64,000 nt of DNA from Streptomyces globisporus (GTDB taxonomy: Bacteria; Actinomycetota; Actinomycetes; Streptomycetales; Streptomycetaceae). Shown in pieces: positions 17,744 to 26,154 of the stretch. Location: assembly GCA_014649555.1 (NCBI GenBank), contig BMTG01000016.1:62001-126000 (forward strand). The letters are read 5' to 3'. The notes under the pieces were generated by a model. The model was not told the origin of the DNA and did no database searches. It saw only the letters and a list, made by a program, of their open reading frames with translations. Positions within the stretch are counted from its first letter, which is position 1; each line of letters opens with the position of its first letter. The translations under genes and the position numbers were made by a program.

Positions 17744-18897
17744 TCCGCGTCCTCCACGCTGGTGGCGCCCGCGTCGATGTCCTGGGCGGCGTCGAGTCCG
17801 AAGGTGTGGGCGGGGTTCCAGTGCAGGACGACCTCGGCGCCGGGGACCAGCCGTGTGTCGCGCTCGATGTTCTGCTCGTACACCTGGAGGGCCGTTCCGG
17901 CCGGGCTCTCGACGACGTACTGGGTGGAGACGCCGATGAAGCTGGAGTCGGTGATGCGGCCGGTGACGCGGTTGCGGCCCGCGGGGATGTCATCGGCGTC
18001 GTCGGCGTGGGCCAGGGATATCTTCTCCGGCCGGATGCCGAGGAGGAGACGGCCGCCGGCGGCCGTGGAGGAGGCCGAACATCGCTCGCGGGGCAGCGCG
18101 AGCTTGCCGCCGCCCGCGGCCACCACCAGGTTCTCGCCGGTGGAGACGATCTCGCCCCCGATGAGGTTGGAGGTGCCGAGGAAGTTGGCGACGAAGGTGG
18201 TGCGCGGGTTCTCGTAGAGGTCGGCGGGCGCGCCGAGCTGCTCGACGCGGCCGCCGTTCATCACCGCGACGGTGTCGGCCATGGTCATGGCCTCCTCCTG
18301 GTCGTGGGTGACGTGCACGAAGGTGATGCCGACCTCGGTCTGGATCCGCTTGAGCTCCAGCTGCATCTGTCGGCGCAGCTTGAGGTCGAGGGCGCCGAGG
18401 GGTTCGTCGAGCAGCAGGACCTGCGGGTGGTTGATGAGCGCGCGGGCGACGGCGACGCGCTGCTGCTGGCCGCCGGAGAGCTGGTGCGGCTTGCGGCGGG
18501 CGAAGTCGCCGAGCTGGACCAGCTCCAGCATGTCGTCGACCTGCTTCTTCACCGACTTGATGCCGCGCCGCCGCAGCCCGAAGGCGACGTTCTCGGTGAT
18601 GTCGAGGTGCGGGAAGAGCGCGTAGCTCTGGAAGACGGTGTTGACGGGCCGCTTGTACGGGGGCAGGTCGGTGATGTCCTTGTCCCCGAGGAAGACCGTG
18701 CCGGTGGTGGCCTCCTCCAGGCCCGCGATCATCCGCAGGGTGGTGGTCTTGCCGCAGCCGGACGCGCCGAGCAGGGCGAAGAAGGAGCCCTGGGGAACGG
18801 TCAGGTCGAGCGGGTGCACGGCGGTGAAGGAGCCGTAGGTCTTGCTGATCCCGGCGAGGCGGACATCGCCGCCCGCGGTCTGCTGCTGCTGTGTCAT
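17740..18897 (-). CDS. potA: polyamine-type ABC transporter ATPase, PotA-like
   Basis: A 385-residue ATPase that powers PotBC. Walker A is GASGCGKTT, the Q-loop is TVFQSYALFPH, the signature LSGGQQQRVAVARAL, Walker B VLLLDEPLGALD, and the H-loop HVTHDQEEA. The C-terminal 130 residues form the TOBE domain found in the PotA/spermidine group. Start ATG 18897. It follows the potD stop by 71 bases. Confidence 0.92.
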   Translation of the reverse strand: MTQQQQTAGGDVRLAGISKTYGSFTAVHPLDLTVPQGSFFALLGASGCGKTTTLRMIAGLEEATTGTVFLGDKDITDLPPYKRPVNTVFQSYALFPHLDITENVAFGLRRRGIKSVKKQVDDMLELVQLGDFARRKPHQLSGGQQQRVAVARALINHPQVLLLDEPLGALDLKLRRQMQLELKRIQTEVGITFVHVTHDQEEAMTMADTVAVMNGGRVEQLGAPADLYENPRTTFVANFLGTSNLIGGEIVSTGENLVVAAGGGKLALPRERCSASSTAAGGRLLLGIRPEKISLAHADDADDIPAGRNRVTGRITDSSFIGVSTQYVVESPAGTALQVYEQNIERDTRLVPGAEVVLHWNPAHTFGLDAAQDIDAGATSVEDAE

Positions 18898-18968
18898 GGG
18901 TCGCAGTCCCAGTGTGTTCGGGGGAGTTCGGAGAGGACAGGGCCGGTGGGGTACCGGTGGCGGCCGGA

Positions 18969-20216
18969 TCAGGCGCCGATGAGCTTGGCGAACTTCTCTT
19001 CGTACGCCGTCTCTTCCTCCGTGCTCAGGGAGCGGAAGGAGCGGGACTTCGCCGCCATCTCCTTGTCGGGGAGGATCAGCGTGTTGGAGGCCATCGACTC
19101 GTCGATCCTGGCGAGTTCCTCACGTACGCCGTCGACCGGGCAGACGTAGTTGATGTACGCGGCGAGCTGGGCGGCGACCGGCGGCTCGTAGTAGTAGTCG
19201 ATGAGCTTCTCGGCGTTGGTCTTGTGCCGGGCCTGCGCGGGGACCAGAAGGCTGTCGCTGGAGGTGATGTATCCGGCGGCGGGGATGGCGTACTCGATGT
19301 CCGGGTTGTCGGCCTGGAGCTGGATGACGTCCCCGGCCCAGGCGACGCAGGCGGCGATGTCGCCCTTGCTGAGGTCGGCGGTGTAGTCGTTGCCGGTGAA
19401 GCGGCGGATCTGCTTCTTGTCGACGGCCTTCTGGAGGCGGCCGATCGCGCCGTCGAAGTCGGCGTCGCTGAACTTCCCCGGGTCCTTGCCCTGGTCGAGG
19501 AGGGTCATCCCGACGGTGTCGCGCATCTCGGAGAGGAAGGAGACGCGGCCCTTGAGCTTCGGGTCGTCGAGCAGCTGGGTGACGGAGTCGACCTTGCGGC
19601 CGCCGGTCGCCTTCTTGTTGTACGCGATGACGGTCGGGATGCCCGTCCACGGATAGGAGTAGGCGCGGCCGGGGTCCCAGTCGGGGCTGCGGAACTGGGC
19701 GGAGACGTTGGCGAAGGCGTGCGGGAGGTTCGAGGCGTCGAGCTTCTGCGCCCAGCCGAGCCGGATGATGCGGGCGGCGAGCCAGTCGGTGACGCATATG
19801 AGGTCGCGCCCGGTGTCCTGCCCGGCCGCGAGCTGCGGCTTGATCTTCCCGAAGAACTCGACGTTGTCGTTGATGTCCTCGGTGTACTTGACCCTGATCC
19901 CGGTGCGCTTGGTGAACGCCTCCAGGGTGGGCCGGCTCTTCTCGTCCTCGCTGACGTCCATGTACTCGGTCCAGTTGGAGAAGTTCAGCACCTTCTCCTT
20001 CTCCGAGTGGTCGTCGGACGCCAGGCCGGCGTCGGCGCGCTTGGCGGGCGGGATGCCGCACGCGCCGAGGGTGGCTATGCCGCCGACGGCCAGCGCGCCC
20101 ATGCCGGAGGCGCGCAGCAGGGAGCGGCGGGTGAGGGCGCCCCTGCCGCTGGTCAGGGACCGCCTCATGGCCGCCAGTTGGACCGGCGTGAGGCGGTCGG
20201 GCTCGTAACTCTCCAT
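18969..20216 (-). CDS. potD: polyamine-binding lipoprotein, PotD-like
   Basis: A 415-residue extracellular substrate-binding lipoprotein. The long N-region (about 30 residues) carries a twin-arginine stretch TRRSLLRASG, then a hydrophobic core and lipobox TLGAC with Cys53, so Tat export followed by lipidation is plausible. The mature part has the PotD-type segments VLNFSNWTEYMD, DLICVTDWLAAR and AGDVIQLQADNPDIEYAIP. It delivers putrescine/spermidine-like ligands to PotABC. Start ATG 20216. The gene lies 74 bases behind the aldehyde dehydrogenase. Confidence 0.88.
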   Translation of the reverse strand: MESYEPDRLTPVQLAAMRRSLTSGRGALTRRSLLRASGMGALAVGGIATLGACGIPPAKRADAGLASDDHSEKEKVLNFSNWTEYMDVSEDEKSRPTLEAFTKRTGIRVKYTEDINDNVEFFGKIKPQLAAGQDTGRDLICVTDWLAARIIRLGWAQKLDASNLPHAFANVSAQFRSPDWDPGRAYSYPWTGIPTVIAYNKKATGGRKVDSVTQLLDDPKLKGRVSFLSEMRDTVGMTLLDQGKDPGKFSDADFDGAIGRLQKAVDKKQIRRFTGNDYTADLSKGDIAACVAWAGDVIQLQADNPDIEYAIPAAGYITSSDSLLVPAQARHKTNAEKLIDYYYEPPVAAQLAAYINYVCPVDGVREELARIDESMASNTLILPDKEMAAKSRSFRSLSTEEETAYEEKFAKLIGA

Positions 20217-20290
20217 ACGCTGTATGCCCTTTCGGGTGGGAGGCCGCGGGGGCCCGCGGTCGTGGTCGGGCCCCTGTTGTGCGGCAGCTG

Positions 20291-21805
20291 CTATCGGTCC
20301 CCGAAGATCGTGCGGTGCCAGTCCTTGCGGGCGACCGCGGTGTTGTCGTACATGACGTGCTTGACCTGCGTGTACTCCTCGAAGGAGTACGCCGACATGT
20401 CCTTGCCGAAGCCGCTGGCCTTGTATCCGCCGTGCGGCATCTCGGAGAGGATCGGGATGTGGTCGTTCACCCACACACAGCCCGCCTGGATCTCGCGGGT
20501 GGCGCGGTTCGCGCGGTACAGGTCGCGGGTCCAGGCGGAGGCGGCCAGTCCGTACGGGGTGTCGTTGGCGAGCGCGATGCCCTCGTCGTCGGTGTCGAAG
20601 GGGAGGACGACCAGGACGGGGCCGAAGATCTCCGACTGGACGACCTCGCTGTCCTGGGCGGCCCCGGCGATCAGGGTCGGCCGGTAGTACGCGCCGTCGG
20701 CGAGGTCGCCGCCCGGGGCCTCGCCACCGGTGACGACCCGGGCGTAGCCGCGGGCCCGCTCGACGAAGGCGGCGACGCGGTCGCGCTGGGCGTGGCTGAT
20801 GAGAGGGCCGAGGTCGGTGGCGGCGTCGAAGGGGTCGCCGAGCCGGACGGTGTCCATGAGCGCGGCGACGTCCCGGACGAAGGCGTCGTAGAGGGGGCGC
20901 TGGACGTAGGCGCGGGTGGCGGCGGTGCAGTCCTGGCCGGTGTTGATGAGCGATCCGGCGACCGCGCCGTGGACGGCGGCTTCCAGGTCGGCGTCGTCGA
21001 AGACCACGAAGGGGGCCTTGCCGCCGAGCTCCAGGTGGAGGCGCTTGACGGTGGCGGTGGCGATCTCGGCGACCCGCTTGCCGACGGCGGTGGAGCCGGT
21101 GAAGGAGGTCATCACGACATCCGGGTGGCCGACGAGGTGCTCGCCCGCGTCCTTGCCCGCGCCGGTGACGATGTTGATGACGCCGTCGGGGATGCCGGCC
21201 TCGGTGGCGGCCTGGGCGAACATCAGCGAGGTGAGCGGGGTGAGTTCGGCGGGCTTGAGGACGATGGTGTTGCCCGCGGCGACGGCCGGGAGGATCTTCC
21301 AGGCGGCCATCTGGAGCGGGTAGTTCCAGGGGGCGATGGAGCCGACGACGCCGATCGCCTCGCGGCGTACGTAGGAGGTGTGGTCGCCGTCGTACTCGGC
21401 GGCGGCCTTGCCCTCCAGGTGGCGCGCCGCGCCCGCGAAGAAGGCGGCGTTGTCGACGGTGCCGGGGACGTCGAACTCGGTGGAGAGCTTGACCGGCTTG
21501 CCGCACTGGAGGGACTCGGCGTACGCGAAGTCGTCGGCCTGCTCGGCGAGGACGGCGGCGAACCGGTGCAGGGCGTCGGACCGCTCGCCGGGGGTGGCGC
21601 CGGACCAGCCGGGGAAGGCGGCGCGAGCGGCGGCGACGGCCGCGTCCACGTCCTCGGTGCCCGCGAGCTCGTAGCGGAGCACGCTCGCGCCGGTCGCGGG
21701 GTTCACGATGTCGTGGTGGCGGCCGGACGTGCCGGGGAGCAGCTTGCCGCCGATGTACTGCGCACCTTCCGCGAAGCGGTCCTGAACCTGGAAGCCGTTG
21801 CTCAT
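20291..21805 (-). CDS. aminoaldehyde dehydrogenase (gamma-aminobutyraldehyde dehydrogenase type)
   Basis: A 504-residue ALDH with catalytic Cys293 in NTGQDCTAATR and the general base in LHLELGGKAPFVV. The GQDCTAATR form is typical of PatD/YdcW-like enzymes that oxidise 4-aminobutanal or its gamma-glutamyl form to GABA or glutamyl-GABA. It is the first gene of the uptake/oxidation operon, so it should process the aldehyde made by the downstream oxidase. The ATG at 21805 follows GGAGGAG. The promoter should lie in the 207-base divergent gap, which has two inverted repeats. Confidence 0.87.
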   Translation of the reverse strand: MSNGFQVQDRFAEGAQYIGGKLLPGTSGRHHDIVNPATGASVLRYELAGTEDVDAAVAAARAAFPGWSGATPGERSDALHRFAAVLAEQADDFAYAESLQCGKPVKLSTEFDVPGTVDNAAFFAGAARHLEGKAAAEYDGDHTSYVRREAIGVVGSIAPWNYPLQMAAWKILPAVAAGNTIVLKPAELTPLTSLMFAQAATEAGIPDGVINIVTGAGKDAGEHLVGHPDVVMTSFTGSTAVGKRVAEIATATVKRLHLELGGKAPFVVFDDADLEAAVHGAVAGSLINTGQDCTAATRAYVQRPLYDAFVRDVAALMDTVRLGDPFDAATDLGPLISHAQRDRVAAFVERARGYARVVTGGEAPGGDLADGAYYRPTLIAGAAQDSEVVQSEIFGPVLVVLPFDTDDEGIALANDTPYGLAASAWTRDLYRANRATREIQAGCVWVNDHIPILSEMPHGGYKASGFGKDMSAYSFEEYTQVKHVMYDNTAVARKDWHRTIFGDR

Positions 21806-21895
21806 GACGCTCTCCTCCGCCGCTGTACCCGCTGGGCGGGGTCGGCGTAGCTTCTTCGTGAATTGAGTGCCGATCCTGACAGAGGGGTTCAAGCC

Positions 21896-21939
21896 CAACA
21901 AGTGATTCCGTTGTTGCCTTTTGGTTACGCGACGGAATC
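21896..21939. promoter_or_regulatory. inverted repeats in the divergent region, candidate operator
   Basis: Two nested palindromes: CAACAA-N9-TTGTTG (21896-21916) and GATTCCGT (21904-21911) with ACGGAATC (21932-21939). They lie 90-135 bases upstream of the aldehyde dehydrogenase start and 75-115 bases before the NADAR gene. No known consensus is claimed. Confidence 0.4.
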
Positions 21940-22012
21940 TGTCGACCATGTGTCGTGTCGGTGCGGAAATCCCCGTACGGAGTGTCAGTGGCGGATGCCA
22001 CACTCACATGCC

Positions 22013-22570
22013 ATGGGACCGATCGATGAGCTTCTGGCGGACGTGGCGCGGGGCAAGCGGGTGAAGTATCTGCCGTTCTGGGGGCACCGTCCGCGCCCCG
22101 ACGGACGGATCGGTGCGAGCTGCCTGAGCCAGTGGTGGCCGTCGCCGTTCACGGTGGACGGGGTGACGTATGCGAGCGCCGAGCACTGGATGATGGCGGG
22201 CAAGGCGCGGCTCTTCGGCGATCCGGCGGCCGAGGCGGCGGCGGTGACGGCGAAGAGCCCGGCCGCGGCCAAGAAGGCGGGGCGGCTGGTGCGCGGCTTC
22301 GACGAGGACGTGTGGATACGGGAGCGGTTCGCCCTGGTGGTGGCGGGCAGCGTGCACAAGTTCGGGCAGGACCCGGAGCTGGCCGGCTATCTGCTGGGCA
22401 CGGGGGACCGGGTGCTGGTGGAGGCGTCCCCGCGGGACCGGATCTGGGGCATCGGGCTCGCGGCGGACGACGAGCGGGCGGAGCGGCCGCAGGAGTGGCG
22501 GGGGCTGAATCTGCTGGGCTTCGCGCTGATGGAGGCCCGGGAGAGGCTGCGGGCCGGCGCGACGGGCTGA
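22013..22570 (+). CDS. NADAR domain protein (YbiA/RibX-like N-glycosidase family)
   Basis: About 185 residues covering a single NADAR fold. Family marks are LSQWWPSPFTVDGVTYASAEHWMMAGKARLF split over residues 38-70, RGFDEDVWIRER, and the C-terminal NLLGFALMEARERL. Known members cleave N-glycosidic bonds, either in reactive riboflavin intermediates (YbiA/COG3236 type) or from ADP-ribosylated bases. Which applies here is unknown. The start is uncertain: ATGs at 21995, 22008 and 22013 cluster with no strong ribosome site, and 22013 gives the usual family N-terminus. It is a single gene ending at a strong bidirectional terminator. Confidence 0.75.
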   Translation: MGPIDELLADVARGKRVKYLPFWGHRPRPDGRIGASCLSQWWPSPFTVDGVTYASAEHWMMAGKARLFGDPAAEAAAVTAKSPAAAKKAGRLVRGFDEDVWIRERFALVVAGSVHKFGQDPELAGYLLGTGDRVLVEASPRDRIWGIGLAADDERAERPQEWRGLNLLGFALMEARERLRAGATG

Positions 22571-22595
22571 GGCGTCCTCGTACAGACTCTGCTAC

Positions 22596-22639
22596 GACGA
22601 CCGGCCGGGCGGGGATCGCTCCCTGCCCGGCCGGTCGTC
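22596..22639. terminator. bidirectional terminator between convergent genes
   Basis: GACGACCGGCCGGGC (22596-22610) pairs perfectly with 22625-22639, and inner GGGA/TCCC extends the stem to about 20 pairs. It lies between the stops of the NADAR and DUF4190-like genes. Confidence 0.8.
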
Positions 22640-22661
22640 ATGGCGTTCGACGCGGGGTCCG

Positions 22662-23372
22662 CTAGCGGCGGTCCTCGACGACCAGCGACGTGGCGAACGG
22701 GTCGTCGTAGGAGTCGTCGTAGTCGCGGTCCGTGCCCGAGGCGGCGAAGAAGATGAGCGCGCCGAGGATCGCGGCGCCGACGACGATGCCGACGGAGCCG
22801 AGGATGACCCCGGCGAGCGCCATGCCCCGGTTGGTGGCCTCGCCGCGTTTGGCACGGCCGAGGCCGATGATGCCGAAGATCAGCGCGAGGATGCCGAGGA
22901 TGATGTTGAGCCCGTAGAGGCAGAAGCCGACCACGGAGATGATGCCGATCACCATGGCGGCCGTGCCCAGCCCGTTGTTGGGCGCCGGGCCCCAGGTGGC
23001 CGGACCGGCGCCGTAGGCGCCGTAGCCCGGGTATCCGCCGTACGGCTGCGCGGGCGGGGCCGGGTAGCCGTAGTGCGCGGCGGGCGGCGGGCCGGCGTGG
23101 CCGGGGCCGTTCGGGCCGATCGGCGGCGGCGGTACGTCCGAGGGCGCCGGCCCGAAGCCGCCGGCCTGGGGTATCGGTCCGGTGCCGTCCCCCGGTCCGG
23201 CGCTCGGCATCGACGTCACGGTCGGCTGGTCGTGGACCGCGGGCGGCGTGTGCGTGGCGGGTGGCGGCGTCTGCGCGCCCTGCTTGCCCAGATCCACCCT
23301 GGTGCTGTCCGGCGGTGCCCACGGATCGCGCGGCGCGGCCCCGCCCCCGGGCTGCTCTGTGTTGTCTGACAT
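22662..23372 (-). CDS. DUF4190-type membrane protein with Pro/Gly-rich N-terminus
   Basis: A 236-residue protein. Residues 1-130 are disordered and rich in Pro, Gly and Tyr (GYPAPPAQPYGGYPGYG). Two transmembrane helices follow (about 135-165 and 180-205) with the DUF4190 pattern ILALIFGIIGLGRAKRGEATNRGMALAGVI between them in pieces, then an acidic tail. It is a common actinobacterial membrane protein without an established function. Start ATG 23372. It is monocistronic. Confidence 0.8.
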   Translation of the reverse strand: MSDNTEQPGGGAAPRDPWAPPDSTRVDLGKQGAQTPPPATHTPPAVHDQPTVTSMPSAGPGDGTGPIPQAGGFGPAPSDVPPPPIGPNGPGHAGPPPAAHYGYPAPPAQPYGGYPGYGAYGAGPATWGPAPNNGLGTAAMVIGIISVVGFCLYGLNIILGILALIFGIIGLGRAKRGEATNRGMALAGVILGSVGIVVGAAILGALIFFAASGTDRDYDDSYDDPFATSLVVEDRR

Positions 23373-23493
23373 GGGCCTCCCCCATCGTGGTCCCGTCATG
23401 CTACGGCCAGGCCTGACGGGCCCGGACCCCGCCTGCGATGATCGGTGCGGCCGGTACGCCCGGCCGATGTCACGCCGAACCGGGAGAATTCCG

Positions 23494-24528
23494 ATGACCG
23501 ATCCGCACCCCTTCATCGCCGGGCTGCCCAAGGCCGAGCTCCATGTCCACCACGTCGGGTCGGCCTCGCCCCGGATCGTCGCGGAGCTGGCCGCCCGCCA
23601 CCCGGACTCCAAGGTCCCCACGGACCCGGAGGCGCTGGCCGACTACTTCACCTTCACCGACTTCGCGCACTTCATCGAGGTCTACCTGTCGGTGGTGGAC
23701 CTGGTCCGCACCCCGGAGGACGTCCGGCTGCTCACCTTCGAGGTGGCGCGGGACATGGCCCGGCAGAACATCCGGTACGCGGAGCTGACCGTGACCCCGT
23801 ACAGCTCGACCAAGCGGAACATCCCCGAGGTCGGCTTCATGGAGGCCCTGGAGGACGCCCGCAAGGCTGCCGAGGCCGAGCTGGGCGTGGTCCTGCGCTG
23901 GTGCTTCGACATCCCGGGCGAGGCCGGGCTCCAGGCGGCCGAGGAGACCGCCCGGCTCGCGGTGGAACGACGGCCCGACGGGCTCGTCTCCTTCGGTCTC
24001 GGCGGACCGGAGATCGGGGTGGAGCGCCCGCAGTTCAAGCCCTACTTCGACCGGGCCATCGCCGAGGGCCTGCACTCGGTGCCGCACGCCGGGGAGACCA
24101 CCGGGCCGCAGACGGTCTGGGACGCGTTGACCGCGCTGCGCGCCGAGCGCATCGGGCACGGCACCAGTTCCGTGCAGGACCCGAAGCTGCTGGAGCACCT
24201 GGCCGAGCACCGGATCGCCCTGGAGGTCTGCCCGACGTCGAACATCGCCACCCGCGCGGTCACCGACATCGAGCGCCACCCGATCCGGGAGATGGTCCAG
24301 GCCGGGGTGCTGGTGACGGTCAACAGCGACGACCCGCCGATGTTCGGCACCGACCTCAACAACGAGTACGCGGTGGCCGCCCGGCTGCTGGAGCTGGACG
24401 AGCGCGGTATCGCGGACCTCGCGAAGAACGCCGTGGAGGCCTCGTTCCTGGACCCGGCGGGCAAGCGGAAGCTGGCCGAGGAGATCGACACGTACACGGC
24501 GAACTGGCTCCGGGCGCCCGGCAGCTGA
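23494..24528 (+). CDS. COG1816 amidohydrolase, probable aminofutalosine deaminase (often called adenosine deaminase)
   Basis: A 344-residue zinc deaminase. Metal ligands and active-site motifs are all visible: ELHVHHVGSASP (HxH), SVPHAGETTGP, ERIGHGTSS and LVTVNSDDPPMF. The first motif ends HHVGSASP rather than the HLDGS-type sequence of true adenosine deaminases. A Streptomyces avermitilis member of COG1816 (Sav2595) was shown to deaminate 6-aminodeoxyfutalosine in menaquinone synthesis, and this gene probably belongs with it. That assignment is from recalled literature plus motif form. Start ATG 23494 after GGGAG. A short 22-base gap to the next gene suggests an operon. Confidence 0.8.
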   Translation: MTDPHPFIAGLPKAELHVHHVGSASPRIVAELAARHPDSKVPTDPEALADYFTFTDFAHFIEVYLSVVDLVRTPEDVRLLTFEVARDMARQNIRYAELTVTPYSSTKRNIPEVGFMEALEDARKAAEAELGVVLRWCFDIPGEAGLQAAEETARLAVERRPDGLVSFGLGGPEIGVERPQFKPYFDRAIAEGLHSVPHAGETTGPQTVWDALTALRAERIGHGTSSVQDPKLLEHLAEHRIALEVCPTSNIATRAVTDIERHPIREMVQAGVLVTVNSDDPPMFGTDLNNEYAVAARLLELDERGIADLAKNAVEASFLDPAGKRKLAEEIDTYTANWLRAPGS

Positions 24529-24550
24529 CCCCGATCGTCACAATGGCCTC

Positions 24551-25264
24551 ATGGCCAACACCGTCTCCCGCGTCACCGCCGTGGCCCACCGCGGCGATCC
24601 CTACCTCGCCCGTGAGAACACGCTGCCCTCGATCCGCTCCGCCCTCGAACGGGGGGCGGACGCGGTCGAGATCGACGTACGCGTGACCCGTGACGGGGTG
24701 CCGGTCCTGCTGCACGACGCGACGCTGGAACGGCTGTGGGGCCATGACCGGCGCGTGGACCGGATCGACCACGCGGAGCTGAAGGAGCTGACCGGCGGCG
24801 GGGTGCCCACGCTCCGCGACGCGCTGCTCGCCGCCGGGGCGCACCGGGTGATGGTGGACCTGCCCGGCTCCACGGACGCCTCGGTGAAGAAGATCGTGGG
24901 GACGGTCCGCGAGTGCGGGGCGGGCGAGCGGGCGTACTACTGCGCGAACTCGGAGGCGATGCTGCGGGTGCGCGCCGCCGACCCGTCCGCCGAGATCGCC
25001 CTGACCTGGACCACGCTGGCCCCGCCGCGCCCGGAGCTGCTGGCGGCGGTGAAGCCGCGCTGGCTGAACTACCGCTTCGGCCTGATCAGCCGGGAACTGA
25101 CGGACCGGGCGCACCGGGACGGGCTGCTCGTCTCCGCGTGGACGGCCGACACGAGGCGCACGATGCGCAAGCTGATCGACCGAGGCGTCGACTCGATCAC
25201 CACCAACCGCATCGACACCCTCCACCGACTCCTGGCCAACTCGCCCGGGCGCGGCGGCTCTTGA
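24551..25264 (+). CDS. glycerophosphodiester phosphodiesterase family protein
   Basis: A 237-residue cytoplasmic GDPD-fold enzyme that should hydrolyse glycerophosphodiesters to sn-glycerol-3-phosphate and an alcohol. Motifs: AHRGDPYLARENT (HR and EN pair), VEIDVRVTRDGVPVLLHD (ExD and the second His), and near the end SAWTADTRRTMRKLIDRGVD. No signal peptide, unlike secreted GlpQ. It starts 22 bases after the deaminase stop and is probably co-transcribed with it. Confidence 0.85.
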   Translation: MANTVSRVTAVAHRGDPYLARENTLPSIRSALERGADAVEIDVRVTRDGVPVLLHDATLERLWGHDRRVDRIDHAELKELTGGGVPTLRDALLAAGAHRVMVDLPGSTDASVKKIVGTVRECGAGERAYYCANSEAMLRVRAADPSAEIALTWTTLAPPRPELLAAVKPRWLNYRFGLISRELTDRAHRDGLLVSAWTADTRRTMRKLIDRGVDSITTNRIDTLHRLLANSPGRGGS

Positions 25265-25356
25265 TCGGTCCGGCATGATGGAGGGCCCGCACCGCCCGCT
25301 GCCGCACCGCCCCACGCGGCACGCGGGCCCCCTCCGTCACCGAGGAGCCAGCCGTC

Positions 25357-26154
25357 ATGGACCCCCGCCCGCAGACAGCCACCCCCCGGATACGTTCCGA
25401 CGTCGCGCACAACGCGCGGGTGTGGAACTACTGGCTGGGCGGCAAGGACAACTACCCGGTGGACCGGGCGGTGGGCGACCGGGTCACCGGGATGTACCCG
25501 AGCATCGGTGAAGTGGCCCGCGCGGACCGGGCGTTCCTCGGCCGGGCGGTGCGTCATCTGGCGGGCGACGCGGGCGTCGACCAGTTCCTCGACATCGGCA
25601 CCGGGCTGCCGACCGGGAACAACACCCATGAGATCGCCCAGCACACCGCGCCGCACGCCCGCATCGTCTATGTCGACAACGACCCGATCGTGCTGGCCCA
25701 CGCCCGCGCCCTGCTGACCAGTTCGCTGGAGGGCGCGACCGAGTACATCGACGCGGACGCGCACCGCCCGGAGCAGATCCTGCGGGCCGCCCAGCCCACC
25801 CTGGACCTGGGCCGGCCGGTCGCGGTGATGATGCTCGGCATCCTGAACTTCGTGCTGGACACGGACGAGGCCCGCTCCATCGTGCGGACGCTGATGGAGG
25901 CCGTTCCGTCGGGCAGCCACCTGGTGCTGACCCACCCGACGCTGGAGCTGGGCGGCGAGGGCAACGAGGCGGCGATGCGCTTCTGGAACGAGAACGCCAC
26001 CCCGCCGATCACCGCCCGCAGCCGCGCGGAGTTCGCCGCGTTCCTGGACGGTCTGGAGCTCCTGGAGCCGGGGATCGTCTCCTGCTCCCGCTGGCGGACG
26101 AACCCGCGGGAGCCGGAGGTTGCGCAGTTCGGTGCGGTGGCGCGGAAGCCCTGA
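25357..26154 (+). CDS. DUF574-type SAM-dependent methyltransferase
   Basis: A 265-residue protein of the large actinobacterial DUF574/Methyltransf_19 family. Typical N-terminus ARVWNYWLGGKDNYPVDR, motif I QFLDIGTGLPTGNN, then YVDNDPIVLAHARALL and ending RWRTNPREPEVAQFGAVARKP. The fold binds SAM, but natural substrates of the family are mostly unknown. ATG 25357 follows GAGGAG. Its stop shares one base with the kinase start (TGATG), so the enzyme and the two-component pair are translated together. Confidence 0.82.
   Translation: MDPRPQTATPRIRSDVAHNARVWNYWLGGKDNYPVDRAVGDRVTGMYPSIGEVARADRAFLGRAVRHLAGDAGVDQFLDIGTGLPTGNNTHEIAQHTAPHARIVYVDNDPIVLAHARALLTSSLEGATEYIDADAHRPEQILRAAQPTLDLGRPVAVMMLGILNFVLDTDEARSIVRTLMEAVPSGSHLVLTHPTLELGGEGNEAAMRFWNENATPPITARSRAEFAAFLDGLELLEPGIVSCSRWRTNPREPEVAQFGAVARKP

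Noticed and set aside
18969-22007. 1012-codon minus-strand open frame running through potD and the aldehyde dehydrogenase region
   Set aside because: Only the potD part is protein-like. The rest is an Arg/Pro-rich shadow of the aldehyde dehydrogenase gene read in another frame.
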